A DNA stretch of 64,000 nt from CAIKZZ01 sp036742455. Lineage in GTDB: Bacteria > Pseudomonadota > Gammaproteobacteria > Steroidobacterales > Steroidobacteraceae. Below, piece by piece: positions 18,577-25,052 of this stretch. The stretch covers positions 57,471 to 121,470 of the forward strand of contig DAINQU010000009.1 of the NCBI GenBank assembly GCA_036742455.1. The letters are read 5' to 3'. The notes under the pieces are model-generated. The model saw only the letters and a list, made by a program, of their open reading frames with translations. It did not search any database and was not told where the DNA came from. Position 1 is the stretch's first letter; the number at the start of each line of letters is the position of its first letter. A program made the translations under genes and the position numbers.

Positions 18577-19763
18577 GAGTACCCCATCTCCCGAAGCAGT
18601 TGAGGCAGGTGCGTTTTGAACGCGAAGTACCCTTTGGTGGCGTACGGCCAGAAGCGCGAGTCCCAGTCGCGGCGCACCCGTTCGACCGTGATCCCCTCGA
18701 GCGCCAGCTCAGCCGTCACGGCGGCGAGGCGATCGGCGACCGGGCCCACGGGCGCATAGGGCGTGACGATGCGGCGTACGCCCGCCTCGGCCGCGGCGTG
18801 CCTCAGCGTCGACGCATCAAGCGAACGGGCGACCGTCACCCGGGTGTTGCCCCCCGTACGCAGGCGCGTCGCGAGATCGTCGACGGCCGACTCGGTAAAT
18901 TCCTGCGCCGCGTCACCCCAGCCGAGCCGTCGATCCGTCGCAATCAACGTCGTGCGGATCGTGTCCGGATCGGTCAGCCACCCGTCTGGCTGCAGATCCT
19001 CCTCGGTGAGAAGGAGCAGCGCCGGCGTCGCGGGCTCGGCGGTCAGAAGCCGCGGCAACGGCTGCGGCGACTCGAGCGGCGGCTCGGTGAGCGCGATGGC
19101 TTCCCGCGCAAGGCCCCGGGGTGCGAAGCGCCCTTGCGTGAAGCGCGCGATGTTGTCTGTCGTGGCCAAGTAGGTCTTGCCGACCGTCTGCAGACCGGCG
19201 ACCCAGCGCCACGACAGCGTGTTACTCGCCGGGTCCGCGTCGAGCAGATGCCGAAGGAAAAAGTCCGCACCCCGCTCCCACGGCAGGCGCAGCGTGAAGA
19301 TCCAAATCGACGCGAACCACATGCGGGCGTGGTTGTGCAGGTACCCGGTCGTGCGCAGTTCCCGCGCCCAGTCATCAAATCCCTCAATGCCCGTCCGCCC
19401 CGCTTCGGCGTCCGCCAACGCCGTGAGGTCGATACCGGGCGCGCTCTCCCGCGCCGCCACAAACCGTGCCCAGACCGACGGACGCTGCTCGAGCCAACCC
19501 TTCCAGTAGGTGCGCCAGACGACCTCCTGCACGAACTTCTCGGCCGCCTCGACCGAGTGCGCCGACAGTACGGCGGCCACGACCTCTTCCTCGGTGATGA
19601 GACGGCGGCGCACATACGGCGACAGCAGTGACGTCGCCGACGGCGCACCGGGGCCCGTATCGGTATTGCGACCGTGCGCGTAACGAGCGCCCGCGTTGGG
19701 AACGAAGTCGCGCAGACGTGCGAGGGCCGCCGCCCGCGTCGGCGGAAACAAGGAACGGATCAT
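18573..19763 (-). CDS. Photolyase-like FAD-binding protein with apparently swapped domain order
   Basis: About 396 residues. It begins almost at once with the helical FAD-binding domain of photolyases: S-L-L-S-P-Y-V-R-R-R-L at ~45-55, V-W-R-T-Y-W-K-G-W, then T-G-Y-L-H-N-H-A-R-M-W-F-A-S and S-N-T-L-S-W-R-W-V-A-G-L. There is no N-terminal antenna domain. Instead, residues ~240-380 look like a Rossmann-type alpha/beta domain (P-A-L-L-L-L-T, T-L-I-A-T-D, V-T-V-A-R-S-L, R-R-I-V-T-P-Y), ending in K-G-Y-F-A-F-K-T-H-L-P-Q-L-L. The natural reading is a circularly permuted photolyase homologue. Start ATG 19763; a TTG just before it is not needed. It is the first gene of a two-gene operon. Confidence 0.82.
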   Translation of the reverse strand: MIRSLFPPTRAAALARLRDFVPNAGARYAHGRNTDTGPGAPSATSLLSPYVRRRLITEEEVVAAVLSAHSVEAAEKFVQEVVWRTYWKGWLEQRPSVWARFVAARESAPGIDLTALADAEAGRTGIEGFDDWARELRTTGYLHNHARMWFASIWIFTLRLPWERGADFFLRHLLDADPASNTLSWRWVAGLQTVGKTYLATTDNIARFTQGRFAPRGLAREAIALTEPPLESPQPLPRLLTAEPATPALLLLTEEDLQPDGWLTDPDTIRTTLIATDRRLGWGDAAQEFTESAVDDLATRLRTGGNTRVTVARSLDASTLRHAAAEAGVRRIVTPYAPVGPVADRLAAVTAELALEGITVERVRRDWDSRFWPYATKGYFAFKTHLPQLLREMGYS

Positions 19764-20030
19764 CAATGCACCGTCAAAGATCGAACGCTACGTGTGTCAC
19801 CGAACGACGCGATCGGCACGTCGCTCATCGACGAGCCAGTGGTAGCCGACTGCTGGTCATCATTGTACGGGGCGCCATTCGAGAGCACCGAAAGACCTTG
19901 TCCTGAACAACCACCGCCGCGCTCGTGTGAGCGACGTGCGGTTGCGTCGTCTGCCGTTTCGGGCACGCCATTGGCCGGAGCGGTGGAACCCCACGTGACG
20001 GGCCGAAAGGATTGACGAGACATCTCTATC
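19764..20030. other. Intergenic region between photolyase operon and Phd-PIN module
   Basis: About 310 bases up to the Phd start codon hold no convincing gene. They should contain the divergent promoters of the photolyase operon and the toxin-antitoxin pair. At 19832-19848 the sequence CGAGCCAGTGGTAGCCG loosely resembles the tRNA-end portion of the repeats found further right. A small perfect hairpin (CGCTC-GTGT-GAGCG) lies near 19920. Confidence 0.4.
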
Positions 20031-20050
20031 TGACTAGTCTTGTGACTAGT
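20031..20050. promoter_or_regulatory. Putative operator of the Phd-PIN module
   Basis: TGACTAGT occurs twice as a direct repeat at 20031-20038 and 20043-20050, each containing the palindrome ACTAGT, 12 bp apart. It lies 26 bp before the antitoxin start. Spaced palindromes of this kind are typical Phd/YefM dimer sites for autorepression; binding is inferred. Confidence 0.5.
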
Positions 20051-20075
20051 TATTCTGTGAGCGGCTCTCCGGGTC

Positions 20076-20330
20076 ATGAAACGTTGGTCAGTACAGGATG
20101 CCAAGGCGCGCTTCAGCGAACTGCTCGACGACTGCGTCCGTGAAGGACCGCAGCTCGTGACTAAGCGCGGCGTCGACTCGGCCATGCTAGTCCCGATCGA
20201 CACGTGGAACCGCCTTCAGCATCGAGCTTCCCCTACGCTCAAACAGCTGCTGCTATCGGACGGCCCACGCGACCTTCACGTACCCCAACGGGGACGATTG
20301 AAGCGGCGGTCACCGTCGCAAGCAGGTTGA
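20076..20330 (+). CDS. Phd/YefM-family antitoxin
   Basis: An 84-residue protein. The N-terminal M-K-R-W-S-V-Q-D-A-K-A-R-F-S-E-L-L-D-D and the following V-T-K-R-G-x-D-S-A-M-L-V-P are the conserved DNA-binding/dimerisation core of Phd/YefM antitoxins. The C-terminal part is basic and would contact the toxin. It is followed four bases later by the PIN toxin gene. The tandem TGACTAGT site upstream fits autoregulation. Confidence 0.88.
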   Translation: MKRWSVQDAKARFSELLDDCVREGPQLVTKRGVDSAMLVPIDTWNRLQHRASPTLKQLLLSDGPRDLHVPQRGRLKRRSPSQAG

Positions 20331-20334
20331 ACGC

Positions 20335-20745
20335 GTGTATCTCCTCGATACCAACGTCGTCTCTGAACTTCGCAAAAGCAAGCCTCACGGAGCCGTTCTC
20401 GATTGGCTGCACGGAGTGCCGGATACCGATCTGCACATGTCGGCGGTAACGATCGGAGAAATCCAGTCGGGCATCGAGCTCACTCGAAAGACTAACCCTG
20501 CAAAAGCGACCGACATCGAGCACTGGCTCGAACAAGTCGCATCCACCTACAACATACTGCCCATGGACGCGACGACCTTTCGGCAATGGGCGCGACTGAT
20601 GAACGGCCGCTCCGACGAACTGATCGAAGACGCTATGATTGCGGCGACCGCGCTCTGCCACGATCTGATCGTTGTCACCCGTAACGTTCGCGACTTCGAA
20701 CAATTGGGCACACGAACGCTCGACCCTTTCGCAGCCAATAAATAG
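20335..20745 (+). CDS. PIN-domain toxin (VapC/FitB type)
   Basis: A 136-residue PIN-domain ribonuclease. Acidic metal-binding residues are in Y-L-L-D-T-N-V-V-S-E, in the G-E-I-Q-S-G-I-E-L helix, and in the C-terminal I-E-D-A-M-I-A-A-T-A and V-T-R-N-V-R-D-F strands. Start GTG 20335 follows the antitoxin stop by four bases, with AGCAGG upstream. The pair is a type II toxin-antitoxin module, probably cleaving tRNA or other RNA when free of antitoxin. It lies at the outer (left) end of the repeat array and has no clear repeat on its left. Confidence 0.9.
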   Translation: MYLLDTNVVSELRKSKPHGAVLDWLHGVPDTDLHMSAVTIGEIQSGIELTRKTNPAKATDIEHWLEQVASTYNILPMDATTFRQWARLMNGRSDELIEDAMIAATALCHDLIVVTRNVRDFEQLGTRTLDPFAANK

Positions 20746-20894
20746 CGCTCGTAGCGCCTGATCTCCTAGCGATTCCCGCACTCAAGAGGACCGTATACCG
20801 GCCCAGCAATACGCCGTTTAGGCTAGGCTCCGAATGGGCTCGCGATGGCGGGAAGTCAGGACATCGCTTAACGCGTAGGCAACTTGGTATAAAT

Positions 20895-20951
20895 CAAAAA
20901 AGCCCGCTTTCGCAGGCCATTCAGCCTCACCGAGTGAGTGGGTAGCGGGGC
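20895..20951. repeat. tRNA-fMet-end/terminator repeat, copy A
   Basis: A ~57-bp copy of the initiator tRNA 3' end plus terminator: A-tract, GCCCGC-TTTC-GCAGGC hairpin (one mismatch in the stem), CATTCAG, CTCAC-CGA-GTGAG, then GGGTAGCGGGG, the complement of the tRNA acceptor end with CCA changed to CCC. It has three internal differences from copy C. It marks the left edge of the HigBA module. Confidence 0.88.
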
Positions 20952-21051
20952 TAGTTTTGTCATGTCCCGACGAGACTACGCTTCGGTAAATTGAAGTATA
21001 CGGGCCGACCAATTCCACCGAGCCAACAGCAGAGCCACACAGACCGTATTA

Positions 21052-21071
21052 CGATATATCGCTTATCGATA
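21052..21071. promoter_or_regulatory. Putative HigBA operator
   Basis: Two palindromes, CGATATATCG (21052-21061) and TATCGATA (21064-21071), lie 13-32 bp before the higB start in an AT-rich pocket. HigA-type antitoxins bind such sites to autorepress; binding is inferred. Confidence 0.45.
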
Positions 21072-21083
21072 TACGATACGGCG

Positions 21084-21365
21084 ATGGCTATTGTTTCGTT
21101 CAAGTGTAAAGACACCGCCGCGCTACACGCCCGCTTCCGCGTCAAACGATTTGTCCACATTGAACAAATGGCTCGACGCAAGCTGGCTCAACTTGATGCT
21201 GCTGCTGATCGGGAATTCATGCGTATCCCGCCCGGCAACCGTCTCGAGGCGTTGCGGGGTGATCGACAGGGCCAACACAGCGTTCGCATCAATCAACAGT
21301 GGCGACATTGCTTCACCTGGACGACGCATGGCCCAGTCGACGTAGAGGTCGTCGGCTATCACTGA
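21084..21365 (+). CDS. higB: HigB/RelE-family toxin
   Basis: A 93-residue protein of the RelE fold: F-K-C-K-D-T-A-A-L, R-F-V-H-I-E-Q-M-A-R-R-K-L-A-Q-L-D, then P-P-G-N-R-L-E-A-L-R-G-D-R-Q-G-Q-H-S-V-R-I-N-Q-Q-W-R-H-C-F. This gives the R-x-N-x-x-W-R motif of HigB ribosome-dependent mRNA interferases. It precedes the antitoxin gene, the usual HigBA order. The ATG at 21084 is preferred to the frame start at 20991, which would cross the operator palindromes. It is the first gene of the module between repeat copies A and B. Confidence 0.92.
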   Translation: MAIVSFKCKDTAALHARFRVKRFVHIEQMARRKLAQLDAAADREFMRIPPGNRLEALRGDRQGQHSVRINQQWRHCFTWTTHGPVDVEVVGYH

Positions 21366-21375
21366 GAGAAACATC

Positions 21376-21681
21376 GTGACAACCAAGCTAAAACCCATTC
21401 ATCCCGGAGAGATCCTCCGCGAAGAGTTCATGGTGCCACTGGGACTCTCCAGCACCGCGCTTGCGCGCGCGTTGAAGGTGACACCCGCCCGGATCAACGA
21501 GATTGTCCGGGAAAGAAGGGGAATCACGGCGGATACTGCCTTACGCCTCGCCCGCTTCTTCAAGACGGACGTTCATAGCTGGATCAACTTGCAGTCCAAC
21601 TACGATCTGCAATGCGCTGAAGACGGTACCGCCGAGATGCTCGCTTCCATATTGCCCTACAGTGGCAAGGCGCTCGATTAG
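21376..21681 (+). CDS. higA: HigA-family antitoxin
   Basis: A 101-residue Xre-type helix-turn-helix protein. The opening I-H-P-G-E-I-L-R-E-E-F and L-S-S-T-A-L-A-R-A-L-K-V-T-P-A-R-I-N-E-I-V-R-E-R-R-G-I-T-A-D-T-A-L-R-L are the signature of HigA/VapI antitoxins. Start GTG 21376 comes ten bases after higB with GAGAGAA upstream. It should neutralise HigB and repress the operon. Confidence 0.93.
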   Translation: MTTKLKPIHPGEILREEFMVPLGLSSTALARALKVTPARINEIVRERRGITADTALRLARFFKTDVHSWINLQSNYDLQCAEDGTAEMLASILPYSGKALD

Positions 21682-21708
21682 TCGGCAGAGACCGCTGAGA
21701 ACTAAAAA

Positions 21709-21788
21709 CAAAAAAGCCCGCTTTCGCGGGCCATTCAGTCTCACCGAGTGAGTGGGTAGCGCGGCCCGCTCAGTGCTCGTATGCCGTT
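21709..21788. repeat. tRNA-fMet-end/terminator repeat, copy B, with shared right shoulder
   Basis: The ~56-bp tRNA-end repeat (A-tract, perfect GCCCGC-TTTC-GCGGGC hairpin, CTCAC/GTGAG, GGGTAGCG) continues into a 25-bp shoulder at 21764-21788. The shoulder is 22/25 identical to the one after copy C (23091-23115) but is absent from the tRNA copy. It separates the HigBA and AbrB-MazF modules. Confidence 0.9.
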
Positions 21789-21927
21789 AACAAGTAAGAG
21801 TTTTTCCGGCAACCCGCGCTCCTACCCAACGCCCGCGCGGCCGAAATGAATTTCGGCAAGGACCGCTGACTCAGCAGACGTCCGCGAACACTATGTAGGG
21901 ACGCGATGTGGGCGCCTTGACCCCGGC

Positions 21928-21958
21928 AAGGAATATCCTTACTGTAAGGATATTCCTT
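21928..21958. promoter_or_regulatory. Perfect 15-bp inverted repeat over the AbrB-MazF promoter
   Basis: AAGGAATATCCTTAC and its exact complement are separated by one base. The element lies 16 bp before the antitoxin GTG. A possible -35 TTGACC (21917-21922) and -10 TACTGT (21940-21945), 17 bp apart, place the -10 inside the palindrome. It therefore looks like an operator for autorepression rather than a terminator. Confidence 0.7.
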
Positions 21959-21973
21959 ACTTCGGATACGACT

Positions 21974-22192
21974 GTGATCACGAGCAAACTGACCAGCAAG
22001 GCGCAGACGACCATTCCTCAGCCGATCCGCGCAGCGCTCAACATCGCCGAAGGCGATGAGTTGGCATATGAAATTAGAGGAACTGAAGTCATCTTGACGA
22101 GAGCTCGTCGCGTCGCCGAAATCGACAATCCCTTCCAAGCCTTTGGCGAGTGGGACTCCGACGCTGACCGGAAGGCTTATGGCAACCTTTAG
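21974..22192 (+). CDS. AbrB/MazE-type antitoxin
   Basis: A 72-residue swapped-hairpin DNA-binding protein: V-I-T-S-K-L-T-S-K-A-Q-T-T-I-P-Q-P-I-R-A-A-L-N-I-A-E-G-D-E-L matches AbrB/SpoVT/MazE antitoxins. The GTG at 21974 is chosen because the only promoter-like signal and the 31-bp palindrome lie just upstream; a longer frame from 21908 would run through them. The gene overlaps the toxin gene by 14 bp. Confidence 0.9.
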   Translation: MITSKLTSKAQTTIPQPIRAALNIAEGDELAYEIRGTEVILTRARRVAEIDNPFQAFGEWDSDADRKAYGNL

Positions 22193-22523
22193 CCAAGGCG
22201 ACGTGGTCAAAGTACCGTTTCCCTATACGGACCGCTCAACCCGCCAATCTCGCCCTGCACTCGTCGTATCACTCCCGAATTTGGAAGCAGACCACGGTTT
22301 GCTCTGGGTCGTGATGATCACGAGTGCTGAAAACAGGTCATGGCCAGGGGATGTCACCATCGACGATCTGACATTGGCTGGACTGCCCGCCCCCTCCGTC
22401 ATTCGCCCGACGAAAATCGCCACTATCGAAGCCAAAGACGCTCAGAGGCTCGGCGAACTCAAGAAAGCATCGTTGCACCAGGCGCTTCGCCAGATCGGCA
22501 ATTGCCTCGTCGCGACAGATTAA
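22179..22523 (+). CDS. MazF/PemK-family endoribonuclease toxin
   Basis: A 114-residue protein: F-S-Q-G-D-V-V-K-V-P-F-P-Y-T-D, S-R-P-A-L-V-V-S at the first strands, then M-I-T-S-A-E-N and S-V-I-R-P-T-K-I-A-T. These are the conserved pieces of the MazF/PemK/CcdB-like fold, including the R-P and T/S positions of the active site. ATG 22179 overlaps the antitoxin gene, as expected for coupled expression. It cleaves RNA when unopposed, by family analogy. Confidence 0.92.
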   Translation: MATFSQGDVVKVPFPYTDRSTRQSRPALVVSLPNLEADHGLLWVVMITSAENRSWPGDVTIDDLTLAGLPAPSVIRPTKIATIEAKDAQRLGELKKASLHQALRQIGNCLVATD

Positions 22524-22538
22524 GCGACAGTCAATCCA

Positions 22539-22949
22539 ATGAAGCGGCGACATCTTGTGGCCGACGGTAGATTTCCGGCCTGTTTTTTCGCCGCCTTACC
22601 GATCGTCGCTCTCGGGAACTCGCCTCCAAGCGGCAAAGCGATGCACGGCGATCTGGTACCTGCACATCGCCATCGCATCCCCATCAGCATCCCCGAGGAG
22701 CGAAAACTCCAGCGAGCGATGGACGAAGGGGGTCATCAACCGTGGCGGCTGGATCCGATGGCAGTTGCGGTGTCTACCCTAGGTGCACGTATCGGAAAAT
22801 TCGTCAGGGAAGACGCCTGTCGGGAATTGACCGTATACCCAAAAAAGATCGTCGTGCGCTGTGTAGAGACTTCAACGTACGACGTAGTCCTTAGGAGACT
22901 CGCTCGGTCGGATGGGATTTGGACAGTCGTTGAAATTGACGACATGTGA
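22539..22949 (+). CDS. Hypothetical protein, array cargo
   Basis: A 136-residue frame 15 bp after the MazF gene and before repeat copy C. The first ~30 residues are weakly hydrophobic (CFFAALPIVALG) and could be an export signal. The second half has a beta-alpha pattern (L-T-V-Y-P-K-K-I-V-V-R-C-V-E-T, D-V-V-L-R-R-L-A-R, W-T-V-V-E-I-D-D-M). No family recognised. Internal methionines near residues 35 and 60 are alternative starts. It may be the real cargo of the module or a third component with MazF. Confidence 0.5.
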   Translation: MKRRHLVADGRFPACFFAALPIVALGNSPPSGKAMHGDLVPAHRHRIPISIPEERKLQRAMDEGGHQPWRLDPMAVAVSTLGARIGKFVREDACRELTVYPKKIVVRCVETSTYDVVLRRLARSDGIWTVVEIDDM

Positions 22950-23034
22950 CGCATTGTAAGAACACGCGCTGATGCCGGCCGTTGCGTAAAAAGCTTGGGA
23001 AATTTGTTCGCGTGTAAAGCACGTACGACCCAAA

Positions 23035-23115
23035 CAAAAAAGCCCGCTTTCGCGGGCCATTCAGTCTCACCGAGTGAGTTGGTAGCGGGGGCCCGCTAAG
23101 TGCTTGTATGCCATT
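23035..23115. repeat. tRNA-fMet-end/terminator repeat, copy C, with shared right shoulder
   Basis: The core differs from the tRNA-attached copy D by one base. It preserves the TGG (CCA complement) and GGTAGCGGGGG of the acceptor end, followed by the 25-bp shoulder GCCCGCTAAGTGCTTGTATG... (23091-23115) shared with copy B. It separates the AbrB-MazF module from the nucleotidyltransferase module. Confidence 0.92.
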
Positions 23116-23271
23116 GATTCGTAAATCATTTTTTTAACCGATAGGAATATTCTGGCAGAGAATTGAGGAGCCGAATGCCTGCGTTGGGGACGGGATACCC
23201 GCTTACCAAATCCGGAATCAAAGCGACGGCAACGCTAAATGAGGCTTGAAAAGCGACGTCCGCAAACGTAA

Positions 23272-23295
23272 ATTCCATTTACCGGAATATGGAAT
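23272..23295. promoter_or_regulatory. Inverted repeat before the winged-HTH gene
   Basis: ATTCCAT (23272-23278) and ATGGAAT (23289-23295), 10 bp apart, end four bases before ATG 23300. The position suits self-repression by the winged-helix protein; binding is inferred. Confidence 0.4.
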
Positions 23296-23299
23296 AACG

Positions 23300-23830
23300 A
23301 TGGAACTCAAGCCGCAAGATCTCCTCGTGCTCTTCAAGAGAGCAGCCCACCCTGACCTGCAATGGACATACACGGCCATGGGTGAGGCATTAGGAATGAG
23401 CGCCTCCCAAGTTCATCGCAGCGTCAAAAGAGTCGTCGAAGCCGGCCTAGCCGTATCGAACGGCAGAGGCGACTGGCAGGTAAAGCGAGAGGCCCTGCTG
23501 GAATTCGCTGTGCATGGTGTTCGGTACGCATTTCCGGCAAAGCTCGGGGCCGCGCGACGCGGGATTCCAACCTCCTTTGGCACCCTCCCCCTCTCCGATT
23601 ACCTCAGCGCCTCACCGGAGGAAGCGCCGGTATGGCCGCATCCCGAAGGTAACGCACGAGGACCCTCTGTTGAACCACTCTATCGACATGTCCCACAAGC
23701 AGTTGTCGCAGACCCCGTTCTATATGCGTTTCTAGCCCTGCTTGATGCGTTACGCATTGGCCGCGGTCGCGAACGAGCGCTGGCACAGAAGTTACTTGCC
23801 GAGCGCCTTGGGGAATCGCGTGAGGGCTGA
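23300..23830 (+). CDS. Winged-helix protein, partner of the nucleotidyltransferase
   Basis: About 176 residues. It opens M-E-L-K-P-Q-D-L-L-V-L-F-K, followed by a helix-turn-helix (W-T-Y-T-A-M-G-E-A-L-G-M-S-A-S-Q-V-H-R-S-V-K-R) and a wing (L-A-V-S-N-G-R-G-D-W-Q-V). The C-terminal half (~90-176) is of unknown fold. ATG 23300 was chosen over a TTG at 23246 because the inverted repeat lies between them. The gene overlaps the nucleotidyltransferase gene by 11 bp. The regulator-then-nucleotidyltransferase order resembles AbiEi/AbiEii, but this is not a recognisable AbiEi. Confidence 0.75.
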   Translation: MELKPQDLLVLFKRAAHPDLQWTYTAMGEALGMSASQVHRSVKRVVEAGLAVSNGRGDWQVKREALLEFAVHGVRYAFPAKLGAARRGIPTSFGTLPLSDYLSASPEEAPVWPHPEGNARGPSVEPLYRHVPQAVVADPVLYAFLALLDALRIGRGRERALAQKLLAERLGESREG

Positions 23831-24506
23831 CGATCCCAACCTAGAGTACTTGCTGCTCATTGCCGATGCTCTCGGTCCCTTACGCGAGGAGATCGTTTTT
23901 GTTGGCGGTAGCGTGGCTGGACTGCTCATCACAGATCCACTGGCCGAAGGCATCCGTGCAACGAAAGATGTCGATGCCGTCGTGGAGGCTGCAACTCTCG
24001 TTCAGTATTACCAAGTCGAAAATCGGCTACCAGCGCTCGGATTCGCAAGGGACCCCAGTAGTGAGGTAATTTGCCGCTGGAAACACGTGGTCAGCGGAGT
24101 CCTTTTTGACTTGATGCCTACCCATCCACAGGTGCTTGGTTTTTCTAACGCATGGTATCCCGAGGCGGTAAAAACGTCAGTCAGGATGCGGCTAAACGAC
24201 GATATCGATATCCGTTTGATATCGGCCGTCTGCTTCGTTGCCACCAAGCTAGAAGCATTCAATAGCCGAGGTAGTGGCGATATTGCTTCAAGCCACGACT
24301 TAGAAGACATTCTCACCGTCGTTGACGGTAGACCGTCACTCGGCGAGGAATTGGCGAAAGGAGCAGAGTCTCTTAATTCCTATGTCAAGCAACAACTGAG
24401 GGCGTTGCTCTCACGACCCAGCTTCGAGAATTATTTACCCGGACTGCTCACCGATGAATCACGTGTGCCGCTGGTCATCTCTCGACTCAGAAAGATGACC
24501 GATTAA
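23820..24506 (+). CDS. Nucleotidyltransferase of the AbiEii-like group
   Basis: About 228 residues. The minimal nucleotidyltransferase signature is V-F-V-G-G-S-V-A-G-L-L followed by T-K-D-V-D-A-V-V, giving the G-G-S and D-x-D metal-binding motif. Downstream T-K-L-E-A-F-N-S-R-G and S-H-D-L-E-D-I match AbiEii/AbiGii-type toxins. Start GTG 23820 has GGGGA upstream and overlaps the winged-helix gene, so co-translation is likely. AbiE-type pairs act as toxin-antitoxin and phage-exclusion systems; whether this one does is inferred. Confidence 0.78.
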   Translation: MRADDPNLEYLLLIADALGPLREEIVFVGGSVAGLLITDPLAEGIRATKDVDAVVEAATLVQYYQVENRLPALGFARDPSSEVICRWKHVVSGVLFDLMPTHPQVLGFSNAWYPEAVKTSVRMRLNDDIDIRLISAVCFVATKLEAFNSRGSGDIASSHDLEDILTVVDGRPSLGEELAKGAESLNSYVKQQLRALLSRPSFENYLPGLLTDESRVPLVISRLRKMTD

Positions 24507-24571
24507 ACGCATCGTTTTGCACGATTGCAGCGTTACATCGCTCCGCTGCGTCATGTACGAGGATAACGTCA

Positions 24572-24958
24572 ATGCAACTGTGGATCCGACTGATGCTTCT
24601 TAGTCTTGCGACCTTAGGGCCGCTCGCTGAATCCGCAACCATAACGACAAGTTGCGCGACCGATGAGCGACTCGTTGCGCCGTGCTTCACGGTCCATGGA
24701 CGGATGAGCTCATGGAACGGTACTCCCACCTATCGGATCTGGGTGCTAGGAACAAAACGCGTGCTTGGGGTCAGTGAAGGAAGATTCGCACCCAACGGCT
24801 ATGAACTACTGCCACTCGAGATCCCTCAACCAACAAGCTTTGACACGGAGTATTTCGGCGACTTCACGGTTTGTCCGTTTGAGCCCGAGCAGCCGAAGAA
24901 GATGCGGCTCGTTTGCGTGTCTGCGGTGAACCATCTGCGAATAGTCGATCGTAAATAG
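24572..24958 (+). CDS. Small secreted protein of unknown function
   Basis: A 128-residue protein with a clean signal peptide (residues 1-22, ending AESA) and four later cysteines. The segment F-T-V-H-G-R-M-S-S-W-N-G-T-P-T-Y-R-I-W-V-L-G-T-K-R-V-L-G-V is a recurrent small-domain pattern of unassigned proteobacterial proteins. It is the last gene before the tRNA-attached repeat. Similar small exported proteins are common among mobile gene cassettes, which fits its position. Confidence 0.68.
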   Translation: MQLWIRLMLLSLATLGPLAESATITTSCATDERLVAPCFTVHGRMSSWNGTPTYRIWVLGTKRVLGVSEGRFAPNGYELLPLEIPQPTSFDTEYFGDFTVCPFEPEQPKKMRLVCVSAVNHLRIVDRK

Positions 24959-25002
24959 CGGCCCACGCAGCGACTGCGCTCGCCTCGCCGCACGCTCGTT
25001 TC

Positions 25003-25030
25003 AAAAACAAAAAAGCCCGCTTTCGCGGGC
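25003..25030 (-). terminator. Rho-independent terminator of tRNA-fMet
   Basis: Read leftward, a 6-bp GCCCGC/GCGGGC stem with a 4-base loop is followed by TTTTTTGTTTTTG. It lies 23 bases beyond the tRNA 3' end. The same hairpin, in the same orientation, is in repeats A-C, so each copy should stop leftward transcription into the cassette on its left. Confidence 0.88.
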
Positions 25031-25052
25031 CATTCAGTCTCAACGAGTGAGT

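Noticed and set aside
21908..21973. Longer N terminus for the AbrB-like antitoxin
   Set aside because: It would run through the 31-bp palindrome and the promoter-like boxes, and the extra residues do not resemble the AbrB family.
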